Shown here piece by piece: positions 1-6,727 of a DNA stretch of 43,271 bases (its first letter is position 1; each line of letters opens with the position of its first letter). The position numbers and the translations under genes were made by a program. Origin of the DNA: an uncultured Microbacteriaceae bacterium (GTDB lineage Bacteria > Actinomycetota > Actinomycetes > Actinomycetales > Microbacteriaceae); NCBI GenBank assembly GCA_937920245.1, contig CALGUV010000106.1, positions 1-43,271 of the forward strand, read 5' to 3'. Below the pieces are notes generated by a model. That model saw nothing but the letters and a program-made list of their open reading frames with translations, made no database searches and was not told the origin of the DNA.

Positions 1-750
1 GCTAACGCAAACGCCGCGTTGGACGATGGCGACTTTCATAGCGACGCGTCAGCTGTTCCGTTTTCTATTCTGCAGCCAAGAAGCATCCGAGCGCCTAGGC
101 AAACAACGGAGCCGACAACCCTTGTAGTTATTAGGCACGGTAGCACCAAGAGCACTTCAGCCAATTTGATTGCCGGTGGTGATGGCGAGGATATCGGGCT
201 AAGTGAAAAAGGCCTCAAGGAGGCAATGCTGTCTGCCGCCGCGGTTTCACCGCTGCTGCAGTTTTTTGACCTTCCGCCGGTGACATCAATTATCAACTCG
301 CCTATGAAGCGGACCACACAGACAGCCGAGGCCCTGTCCGGCACTGAAGGGGTAGTGCTCGTTCCAGATGAGCGACTTAGAGAAATCGCCTTCGGGGAGT
401 GGGATGGGATGTCCATGGACTCCATGGAGATTGAGTCAAGCCAAGAGGTATCCAAGTGGCGAGCATCAACCAGCCAAAGACCTCCAGGGGGAGAGTCAGT
501 CCTGGATCTAGAAAAACGCGTTTCAGAACTTGTGTCTGAAGCGGTTCTGGATAATCAGGGTCGCACCGTAGTACTGGTTACGCACATGATGCCATCTAGG
601 GTGATAGCCAAGTTGGCTCAACGGTCTGCGGATTCGACTTACTGGAACATAAATTTTGCACCAGGGGGCATAAGTATTTATCGGTTCTTTGGCGCTGGTT
701 TCGTGGAAACATTCGCCATCAACTCTTGCGCCCATCTGATTCAAGGCTAG
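1..750 (+). CDS. Bifunctional RNase HI / histidine phosphatase, C-terminal part (5' end outside window)
   Basis: The frame is open from base 1, so the gene begins upstream of the window; about 249 residues are visible. The first codons read ANANAAL, which resembles the end of an RNase HI domain. A linker follows, then a histidine-phosphatase (phosphoglycerate mutase-like) domain with the catalytic motif LVVIRHGST, the SPMKRTTQTAE segment, REIAFGEWDGM and the second histidine in VVLVTHMMPS. In actinobacteria this fusion combines RNA-DNA hybrid cleavage with a phosphatase that can act as CobC-like alpha-ribazole phosphatase. The phosphatase assignment is firm; the RNase H part is inferred from the truncated N-terminus and the known fusion. 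The stop codon lies 10 bp before RNase P RNA. Confidence 0.85.
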   Translation, partial: ANANAALDDGDFHSDASAVPFSILQPRSIRAPRQTTEPTTLVVIRHGSTKSTSANLIAGGDGEDIGLSEKGLKEAMLSAAAVSPLLQFFDLPPVTSIINSPMKRTTQTAEALSGTEGVVLVPDERLREIAFGEWDGMSMDSMEIESSQEVSKWRASTSQRPPGGESVLDLEKRVSELVSEAVLDNQGRTVVLVTHMMPSRVIAKLAQRSADSTYWNINFAPGGISIYRFFGAGFVETFAINSCAHLIQG

Positions 751-760
751 TCTTGGTTGC

Positions 761-1107
761 GAGATGGGTCGGCTGGACGGTCGCGGCATTGCCGAGGAAC
801 GTCCGGGCTCCAAAGAGCACGGTGGTGGGTAACGCCCACCTGGGGTAACCCAAGAGATAGTGCAACAGAAAGTAAACCGCCCCTCCGGGGGTAAGGGTGA
901 AACGGTGGTGTAAGAGACCACCAGCGGATTAGGAGACTAGTTCGGCTAGGTAAACCTCACCGGGAGCAAGACCAAGTAAGAAGACGCTAAGGACTGCTCG
1001 TTTAGTCTTCGGGTAGGTCGCTAGAGCCACTTAGTAATTTGTGGCCGAGATAGATGGCCGTCAGTGCTTCGGCATTACAGAACCCGGCGTATCGGCCGAC
1101 CCATCTC
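761..1107 (+). ncRNA. rnpB: RNase P RNA (catalytic subunit, bacterial type A)
   Basis: The ribozyme that matures tRNA 5' ends. The ends pair: GAGATGGGTCGGC at 761-773 with GCCGACCCATCTC at 1095-1107 (helix P1). The 5' conserved region GAGGAACGTCCGGGCTC is at about 794-810. The distal conserved blocks AGATAGATGGCCGTC and ACAGAACCCGGCGTATCGG are at about 1049-1096, where type A RNAs have them. Length near 347 nt is normal for actinobacteria. Any separate promoter would lie inside the preceding coding sequence. No strong terminator hairpin follows, only TTTT-rich bases running into the convergent gene's stop. Confidence 0.95.
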
Positions 1108-1111
1108 ACTT

Positions 1112-1864
1112 TTATAGATACTGCACAGCCATGGTCGCGGCGCCGATGATGCCGGCGGCATTCTTTGTCTCAGCGGGCACTAATTGAGTTTTTACTTTTA
1201 CGAAGGGGAAAAACTCTTCGTGTGATTTGCTTGCTCCGCCGCCAACTATAAATAGATCCGGGCTAAATAGCTTTTCTAGGTGAGCGAAGAACTTTTCTAG
1301 CCGCTTGCCCCACTGCTCTTGAGAAATTTGGTCGCGCTGAAACGCACCGTACGACGCGTAGCTTTCAATGTCGATGTATTCACCAATATCTAAATGCCCG
1401 AATTCGGTGTTTGGGACCAGTGTCTTATCAATAAATAGAGCCGAACCTATTCCTGTTCCAAGGGTCGCCAAAATTGTCACTCCACTTGCATTTCGTCCGG
1501 CGCCGTAGGTCATCTCGGCGACCCCGGCTGCGTCGGCATCGTTCAGCACGTGCACTTTTCGATTGAGTGCAGCTGTAAGTAGGTCCTCTGCGCCAAAATC
1601 AATCCAGTTATTACTGATGTTGGCAGCAGACCTTGTAATGCCGTGGGCTACTACTGCCGGAAGGCAGACGCCAACCCTGGCATCAGACGGAGCCCTAAGT
1701 TGGCCTAGAAGATCCTTACAAACTGCTGCGACCGCATCCGGCTCCCCGCCATCGGGCGTTGCAATGCGAATCCTTGTGGAGGCAAGCTCTCCGGTTGAGG
1801 TGTCGACCAGTGCCGCCTTAATCCCGGTGCCGCCTACGTCAATTCCTACTGCAATGGGTGTCAT
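1112..1864 (-). CDS. ppgK: Polyphosphate glucokinase (ROK family)
   Basis: 250 residues. It phosphorylates glucose to glucose-6-phosphate using inorganic polyphosphate, and in many actinobacteria also ATP. The N-terminal phosphate-binding loop reads GIDVGGTGIKAALVD (residues 7-21), the catalytic aspartate is in LNDADAAG (about D109), and a second phosphate loop reads LGTGIGSALF. The segment NTEFGHLDIG is typical of PPGK rather than ATP-dependent ROK kinases; the zinc-cysteine motif of ROK repressors is absent, and no HTH precedes the kinase. The ATG follows the map stop codon with no spacer, so the two genes are almost certainly co-transcribed. The stop is 4 bp from the end of convergent rnpB. 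Confidence 0.92.
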   Translation of the reverse strand: MTPIAVGIDVGGTGIKAALVDTSTGELASTRIRIATPDGGEPDAVAAVCKDLLGQLRAPSDARVGVCLPAVVAHGITRSAANISNNWIDFGAEDLLTAALNRKVHVLNDADAAGVAEMTYGAGRNASGVTILATLGTGIGSALFIDKTLVPNTEFGHLDIGEYIDIESYASYGAFQRDQISQEQWGKRLEKFFAHLEKLFSPDLFIVGGGASKSHEEFFPFVKVKTQLVPAETKNAAGIIGAATMAVQYL

Positions 1865-2728
1865 CTAAATCTCCGTAAGTATTTCTGGGCCGGTTTCGGT
1901 AATCAAAATTGTGTGCTCGAATTGCGCGGAGTATTTCTTATCCTTGGTTGTGATTGTCCAGCCGTCATCCCACATGTCCCAATCCTGAGAGCCGAGGGTA
2001 AGCATGGGCTCGATTGTGAAAATCATTCCGGGCTCAATTAGGTCCGTGTACAAAGGTTCGTCGTAGTGCGGAATTATCAAGCCGGTGTGAAAACTGGTTC
2101 CAACACCGTGACCGGTGAAGTCACGCACAACTCCGTAGTTAAATCTCTTGGCATAGCTCTCGATAGCCCGTCCAATGATATTGACTTCTCTTCCTGGAGT
2201 TGCGGCCTTTATGCCGCGCATCATGGCTTCACGAGTTCGCTCCACAAGCAGTTTGACTTCTTCGGATGCCCGTCCCGCAACCACGGTTCCATTGTTATCG
2301 CCGTGGACACCGTTTAGGTAAGCGGTGATGTCGATGTTTACAAGGTCACCGTCTTCAATCACGGTGTCATCAGGAATCCCGTGACAGATGACTTCGTTCA
2401 ATGAGCTACAGAGTGACTTCGGAAACCCTCGATAGCCAAGGGTTGATGGGTAGGCTCCGTGGTCGATGAGGAAATCATGACCTATCTGGTCGAGCTGATC
2501 CGTCGTAACGCCGGGTTTGACGGCCGCGAGAACTGTGTCGAGCGCTTGAGCCGCCAGCTTGCTAGCTTCGCGAATTTTTTCAATGGTCTGTTCGTCGTAC
2601 TTGTCGCCACCTGTGTGCTTAGCGGGGCCACTCTTTCCAACGTACTCTGGCTTGGCTATGTTTGAAGGTACGGTTCGTAGTTTAGATATTCTCCCCGGGA
2701 CAAGACTCGAGTTGCTCGCTTTTGGCAT
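1865..2728 (-). CDS. map: Methionine aminopeptidase, type I
   Basis: 287 residues; removes the initiator methionine from nascent proteins in the cytoplasm. The five metal ligands are present: D133 in [11 protein letters not shown]144 in VHGDNNGT, H207 in [10 protein letters not shown]240 in FTIEPML and E271 in FEHTILIT, with the substrate histidine H116 in CHGIPDD. The roughly 45-residue N-terminal extension contains [15 protein letters not shown], the proline-rich SH3-like-ligand segment of actinobacterial type Ic enzymes, which are thought to dock on the ribosome. The ATG is supported by TAGACT at 2735-2740 followed by a 6-nt spacer, predicting a leaderless message. ppgK follows directly. 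Confidence 0.96.
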   Translation of the reverse strand: MPKASNSSLVPGRISKLRTVPSNIAKPEYVGKSGPAKHTGGDKYDEQTIEKIREASKLAAQALDTVLAAVKPGVTTDQLDQIGHDFLIDHGAYPSTLGYRGFPKSLCSSLNEVICHGIPDDTVIEDGDLVNIDITAYLNGVHGDNNGTVVAGRASEEVKLLVERTREAMMRGIKAATPGREVNIIGRAIESYAKRFNYGVVRDFTGHGVGTSFHTGLIIPHYDEPLYTDLIEPGMIFTIEPMLTLGSQDWDMWDDGWTITTKDKKYSAQFEHTILITETGPEILTEI

Positions 2729-2734
2729 CCGTTC

Positions 2735-2740
2735 AGTCTA
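2735..2740 (-). promoter_or_regulatory. Predicted -10 box of leaderless map transcript
   Basis: On the minus strand TAGACT lies exactly 6 nt before the map ATG, with no Shine-Dalgarno between them. Transcription would start at or next to the A of ATG. No convincing -35 is visible. Confidence 0.6.
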
Positions 2741-2758
2741 TTTTTGAATTAGCAAAAT

Positions 2759-2764
2759 AGGAGG
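2759..2764 (+). promoter_or_regulatory. Strong ribosome binding site that fixes a TTG start
   Basis: AGGAGG lies 4 nt before the TTG at 2769. No ATG or GTG is usable nearby, so this site decides the start of the small SPOR-like gene. Confidence 0.75.
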
Positions 2765-2768
2765 CACA

Positions 2769-2954
2769 TTGTCCGATAAGCCCGAATTCTGGTTTAATCT
2801 CAAAACTCAACTTGTCGAGAGCGGACCGCAGTCCCTTTCGATAGATCGAATCGGGCCGTTTCCTGATTTTGAGAGCGCGAAAGCTGGTCCTGAAACAATT
2901 ATCGCCAGGGCGAAGGCTCTTAGGGAAGAAGACAGAAAAAAGTGGGAAGACTAA
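2769..2954 (+). CDS. Small conserved actinobacterial protein (SPOR-domain-like)
   Basis: 61 residues starting at TTG. The sequence has the pattern FWFNLKTQLVESG, then DRIGPFPDFESAKAG, then a charged helix ending RKKWED. This matches short actinobacterial proteins usually annotated SPOR domain-containing: N-terminal strand with aromatic residues, GPF turn, and a helix rich in Arg, Glu and Lys. It has no signal peptide or membrane segment, so periplasmic glycan binding like classical SPOR domains is doubtful. It diverges from map and its stop overlaps the convergent panB stop by 4 bp. Coding status is supported by the strong ribosome binding site and family resemblance; the function is unknown. 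Confidence 0.75.
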   Translation: MSDKPEFWFNLKTQLVESGPQSLSIDRIGPFPDFESAKAGPETIIARAKALREEDRKKWED

Positions 2955-3736
2955 AACTGCTGATCGACGGCAGGAAAGCTGCCATTTTGCACGTCTGAGC
3001 GGTATTCCACTGCCGCGGCCTGCAGTGATTCGCGAAGGTTGAGATATTTCTTAACAAATTTAGGTGACCTGTCGCCCAGGCCAGCAAAATCTTGCCAGAC
3101 CAGTATCTGACCGTCGCACTCAGATCCGGCACCTATGCCGATTGTCGGGATTTCCAGTGCGATAGAAATCTCCTTAGCCAATTCTGCTGGGATCATTTCC
3201 AACACGATTGCGAACGCTCCGGCTTTTTGAATTGCCAGGCACTCACTCTTGAGACGATCCGCATTCTCCTGATCTCTTCCCTGAACCTTGTAGCCAGCAA
3301 GTCCGTGTAAGGTCTGCGGCGTGAAACCGACGTGCCCCATCACTGGGATGCCGTTGTCGACGATCCTAGAGATCTGATCTATCTTCGCTCCTTCGAGCTT
3401 CACGGCCGCAGCACCAGTTTCCTTCATCGCTCTAATAGAGGTTACGAGCGCTTGCTCAGCACTTACTTCATAACTACCGAAGGGCAAGTCGAAAACCACG
3501 AGAGAGTTTTTTGCGCTTCTGGCGACCGCCTTCCCAAATGGGATCATTTCCTCAAGGGTGATTGGTGCGGTGCCTTGGTTTGCAAGCACGTTATCGCTTG
3601 CCGAGTCCCCAACCAATAAAACTTCTATGCCCGCGGCATCAAAAATGCTGGCGGTGTGCATGTCGTAGCTTGTGAGCGCTGCGAAACGAACACCCTTCTT
3701 CTTTAGCTCTATAAGAGTGCTGGTTCTGATTTTCAT
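2951..3736 (-). CDS. panB: 3-methyl-2-oxobutanoate hydroxymethyltransferase
   Basis: 261 residues. It transfers a hydroxymethyl group from methylene-tetrahydrofolate to 2-oxoisovalerate to make ketopantoate, the first step of pantothenate and CoA synthesis. Family motifs in order: RFAALTSYDMHTASIFDAAG, VLLVGDSASDNVLA (metal-binding Asp), DLPFGSY, AVKLEGAK, VMGHVGFTPQTLH, VLEMIPAELA and IGIGAGSECDGQILVW. The frame stays open upstream to 3832, but the ATG at 3736 is chosen because it overlaps the nadE stop as ATGA and gives the usual family N-terminus MKIRTSTLIELKKKG. Translation is probably coupled to nadE. Confidence 0.95.
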   Translation of the reverse strand: MKIRTSTLIELKKKGVRFAALTSYDMHTASIFDAAGIEVLLVGDSASDNVLANQGTAPITLEEMIPFGKAVARSAKNSLVVFDLPFGSYEVSAEQALVTSIRAMKETGAAAVKLEGAKIDQISRIVDNGIPVMGHVGFTPQTLHGLAGYKVQGRDQENADRLKSECLAIQKAGAFAIVLEMIPAELAKEISIALEIPTIGIGAGSECDGQILVWQDFAGLGDRSPKFVKKYLNLRESLQAAAVEYRSDVQNGSFPAVDQQF

Positions 3737-5352
3737 AGTTGAGTAAACCTCGTTGTAATTGGGACCCTGCGTCCGGAGCCAAACGCGATCGACGTAGTTT
3801 TTGTTCCGATTGCACCTTGAGAGCGCTTCCACTCGGAGGCTCGGACCATACCCTCGACTTTCTCAGCCAGTTGTCTTGGGTGACCGTTGGCAACTACTTC
3901 GTCAATCGTTGCCGAGTGCTCTATTAGGAGAGCTAATACTTGATCAAGTGTTTGATAGTCAGGCAGCGAGTCGGTGTCAATTTGGTCGGGACGCAGCTCT
4001 GCACTCGGCTCTTTGGTGATTGAATTTTCGGGTATCACCTCGGTGTCGCCCCGAGCATTCAGCCACGATGAAATTTTCCAGACATCGGTCTTGAAAAGGT
4101 CTTTGATGGGAGCGAAGCCGCCAGCGCTGTCACCATACATTGTTGTGTACCCGACTGCGATCTCAGACTTATTGCCCGTCGATAAAAGAAGGGCGTTGTC
4201 GGTATTGGAAATGCCCATTAGCAACACTGCGCGAATTCTAGCCTGCAGGTTTTCGCCGGCTAAGTCGCTGAATTGGAGCGCTGATTCAAAGGCCTTATGG
4301 ACCGGGTCGATGGGAATCTTTCGAAGCTCAATCGAAAGATTAGCCGCTAGCTTTTCAGCATCGGTGATCGAGTGATTCGAGGAAAAGCGAGAAGGCAAAG
4401 CAACGCCGATGACATTCTGTGCACCTACGGCCTCCACAGCGATAGCGGCGGAGAGCGCGGAGTCAATGCCGCCACTGAGGCCGAGCACCAATTTTGTTTG
4501 GTTTGTCTTTCTGCAATAGTCACGTAAGCCGGTAACTAATACTTTCCAGAGCGTTGACATGTCATCGCTCTTTACCGGTTCTAGTTCTGGAGCGAGGTCA
4601 TAAAAGCAGCCTTCCTCAAAGTCAGCTCGTTGTATTTCGACGCCGCTTTGGTTTATAAGGAAGCTTCCGCCGTCAAATACTATTTCGTCTTGGCCGCCTG
4701 AGAGGTTGGCGTATGCCACAGCGAAGCCGTCTTGAAACTGCCTGACCGCTGCTCGCCTCTCCAATGCCTTATTGCGAGTGTAGGGAGACCCGTTTGGCAC
4801 AATTAGCAGCTCTACGCCTGCTTTTCTGAGGGACGCTGGTCTAGTTGAATTGTGATCCCAAATGTCTTCGCAAATGGCTATCGCGCAGGTGGTTCCACTC
4901 ACATCAAAAATAAGCTCCTGATTACCTGGCACGAAGTTTCGCCAGTCGTCAAAGACGTCGTAGTTGGGCAGCACCTGCTTGTGATAAGTGCCTATCAGCT
5001 TGCCGTCATGAATTACGCTGGCCGAATTGTGGGCGATCGCTTTGGAAGACTGAATGTGCGTTGACTTCGATGCGGCTAGCGTGGCGTGACCGACGACGAA
5101 GTACAGGCTTGAATACTTAGGGTCGCTAGAGGCTTCTACTAGTTTCTGGAGCGCGGTTTCAGAACGATGAATGACGTCCTCGCGATAACTCAAGTCTCCA
5201 AGTGGATAGCCTGATATTGCAAGCTCTCCAGAGACCAGCACATCCGCTTCGCCTGCAGCGGCTTCTGCGCATTTCATAAGTTGGTCGAGGTTATAGGCAA
5301 CGTCACCCACAACGGGGTTCGTCTGCCCAAAAGCCACTTTTATTGACGTCAC
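3733..5352 (-). CDS. nadE: Glutamine-dependent NAD+ synthetase
   Basis: 539 residues from the GTG at 5352. It converts nicotinic acid adenine dinucleotide to NAD+ using ATP and glutamine. An N-terminal nitrilase-type glutaminase domain (about 1-265) carries the triad E43 (SGELAISGYP), K125 (TYHKQVLPNY) and C161 (AIAICEDIW). The C-terminal synthetase domain has the pyrophosphate loop SGGIDS (293-298) and GNKSEIAVGYTTMYGD. The size matches the compact ~540-residue class, not the ~680-residue mycobacterial form. The frame is open to 5670, but that extension lies inside glnA2 and is not conserved-looking. A TAGGCT box 7 nt before GTG supports a leaderless start. Confidence 0.94.
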   Translation of the reverse strand: MTSIKVAFGQTNPVVGDVAYNLDQLMKCAEAAAGEADVLVSGELAISGYPLGDLSYREDVIHRSETALQKLVEASSDPKYSSLYFVVGHATLAASKSTHIQSSKAIAHNSASVIHDGKLIGTYHKQVLPNYDVFDDWRNFVPGNQELIFDVSGTTCAIAICEDIWDHNSTRPASLRKAGVELLIVPNGSPYTRNKALERRAAVRQFQDGFAVAYANLSGGQDEIVFDGGSFLINQSGVEIQRADFEEGCFYDLAPELEPVKSDDMSTLWKVLVTGLRDYCRKTNQTKLVLGLSGGIDSALSAAIAVEAVGAQNVIGVALPSRFSSNHSITDAEKLAANLSIELRKIPIDPVHKAFESALQFSDLAGENLQARIRAVLLMGISNTDNALLLSTGNKSEIAVGYTTMYGDSAGGFAPIKDLFKTDVWKISSWLNARGDTEVIPENSITKEPSAELRPDQIDTDSLPDYQTLDQVLALLIEHSATIDEVVANGHPRQLAEKVEGMVRASEWKRSQGAIGTKTTSIAFGSGRRVPITTRFTQL

Positions 5353-5369
5353 AACCGATAGCCTATTAC
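5343..5369 (+). promoter_or_regulatory. Candidate glnA2 promoter inside the nadE start region
   Basis: TTGACG (5343-5348) and TATTAC (5364-5369) are 15 bp apart, slightly short. Transcription would begin near 5376, just before the ribosome binding site. It overlaps the nadE promoter on the other strand. No better pair was seen between the two genes. Confidence 0.4.
5360..5365 (-). promoter_or_regulatory. Predicted -10 box of leaderless nadE transcript
   Basis: TAGGCT on the minus strand is separated by 7 nt from the nadE GTG. The same hexamer sits 6 nt before the GTG of the PAC2 gene at 17831. Confidence 0.55.
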
Positions 5370-5376
5370 CAGTGTC

Positions 5377-5382
5377 AGGAGG
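5377..5382 (+). promoter_or_regulatory. Ribosome binding site deciding the glnA2 start
   Basis: A perfect AGGAGG lies 4 nt before the ATG at 5387. It excludes the upstream in-frame codon at 5372, which would place the binding site inside the coding region. Confidence 0.8.
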
Positions 5383-5386
5383 AAAT

Positions 5387-6727
5387 ATGGACAAGCAGCA
5401 AGAGTTTGTGTTACGAACCATTGAAGAGCGCGGAGTTAAGTTCATTCGGCTCTGGTTTACCGACGTCGCCGGGTCTTTGAAATCGGTGGCTGTAGCTCCC
5501 GCAGAGATAGAAGGCGCCTTTGCAGAAGGCATAGGATTTGACGGCTCCTCCATCGAAGGTCTCGCCAGAAACTCTGAAGCTGACATGCTTGCTATCCCTG
5601 ACCCTGCGACTTTCCAGATTCTGCCCTGGAGGGGAACTGTTGACCCAGCGGCCCGCATGTTCTGCGACATCGCGACCCCAGATGGACAACCGGCAGCGGC
5701 CGATCCTCGAAATGTTTTGCGCAGGACCCTTGCTAAGGCGGCTTCGATGGGCTTTAGTTTTTATGTTCACCCTGAGATTGAGTTCTACCTATTGAAGTCG
5801 AGCAGCGTAGACGCGTCTGGTGAACCTGTTCCAGTTGATAACGCCGGTTATTTCGATAATGTGCCTGGCGGAACGGCGCATGACTTTAGAAGAAGAGCGG
5901 TCACCATGCTCGAGCAGCTTGGTATCTCGGTTGAGTTCTCCCACCACGAGGGCGGCCCAGGTCAAAACGAAATCGACTTGAGATATGCTGACGCCCTAAC
6001 GATGGCCGACAACATAATGACCTTCCGAACTGTCATCAAGGAGGTGGCTATCGAGCAGGGGGTCTATGCGACCTTCATGCCTAAGCCTTTCACTGACCAC
6101 CCCGGCTCGGGAATGCACACTCACTTCTCGCTATTTGAGGGCGATAAGAACGCGTTCTTTGATCCCGCGGCGAAGTATCACTTATCAAACACCGCCAGGC
6201 AGTTTATGGCCGGAATTCTTCGTCACGCTCCGGAGATAACCTTGGTTACTAACCAGTATGTCAATAGCTATAAGAGACTGTGGGGCGGTGGCGAGGCACC
6301 TAGCTATGTGAGCTGGGGTCACAACAACAGAAGTGCTCTAGTTCGTGTGCCGCTTCACAAGCCCGAAAAGGCTCAAAGCACGAGAATTGAATATCGGGCA
6401 ATGGACTCTGCGGCAAACCCATATCTTGCATATTCTCTACTCTTGGCCGCCGGTCTGAAGGGTATAGAGAATGAATATCAGCTGGAGGATGAGACCGAGC
6501 AGGATGTTTGGACTCTCTCCCACCAAGAGCGCAGGGCAATGGGCATCGAGGCTCTTCCTCAGTCGCTCGACCATGCCATAAAAAAACTTGAAGATTCCGA
6601 GCTGGCCGCCGAAGTGCTGGGGGAATCGGTGTTTAACTTTGTTCTAGCAAACAAGCGAAACGAATGGGCTGACTATCGTGCTCAGGTGACTCCGTATGAG
6701 ATTGATCAAAACCTCAAAACTCTCTAA
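5387..6727 (+). CDS. glnA2: Type I glutamine synthetase, GlnA2 class
   Basis: 446 residues. It condenses glutamate and ammonia to glutamine with ATP, normally as a dodecamer. Signatures in order: GFDGSSIEG near residue 50, the metal and glutamate-binding blocks YVHPEIEFYLL and SHHEGGPGQNEIDLRY, the ATP loop FMPKPFTDHPGSGMHTHFSL, NSYKRLWGGGEAPSYVSWG and IEYRAMDSAANPYLAYSLLL. Where GlnA1 has the adenylylation tyrosine, this protein reads VWTLSHQERRA (W375), so GlnE should not modify it. Length and synteny match mycobacterial GlnA2 (Rv2222c class). It ends immediately before glnE with zero spacing. Confidence 0.93.
   Translation: MDKQQEFVLRTIEERGVKFIRLWFTDVAGSLKSVAVAPAEIEGAFAEGIGFDGSSIEGLARNSEADMLAIPDPATFQILPWRGTVDPAARMFCDIATPDGQPAAADPRNVLRRTLAKAASMGFSFYVHPEIEFYLLKSSSVDASGEPVPVDNAGYFDNVPGGTAHDFRRRAVTMLEQLGISVEFSHHEGGPGQNEIDLRYADALTMADNIMTFRTVIKEVAIEQGVYATFMPKPFTDHPGSGMHTHFSLFEGDKNAFFDPAAKYHLSNTARQFMAGILRHAPEITLVTNQYVNSYKRLWGGGEAPSYVSWGHNNRSALVRVPLHKPEKAQSTRIEYRAMDSAANPYLAYSLLLAAGLKGIENEYQLEDETEQDVWTLSHQERRAMGIEALPQSLDHAIKKLEDSELAAEVLGESVFNFVLANKRNEWADYRAQVTPYEIDQNLKTL

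Noticed and set aside
36..455. 139-codon minus-strand frame opposite the histidine phosphatase
   Set aside because: Shadow of the phosphatase frame; no motifs and no ribosome site.
523..921. 132-codon minus-strand frame across the phosphatase end and RNase P RNA
   Set aside because: It covers the conserved rnpB 5' domain and has no family resemblance; the RNA explains the region.
5101..5386. Search for a GlnR box upstream of glnA2
   Set aside because: Two GTTTC words occur near 5142 and 5156 but their 14-bp spacing does not fit the 22-bp operator repeat.
5353..5670. N-terminal extension of nadE (up to 106 residues)
   Set aside because: It lies inside glnA2, antisense to it, and does not resemble the glutaminase domain; the GTG at 5352 gives the normal N-terminus.
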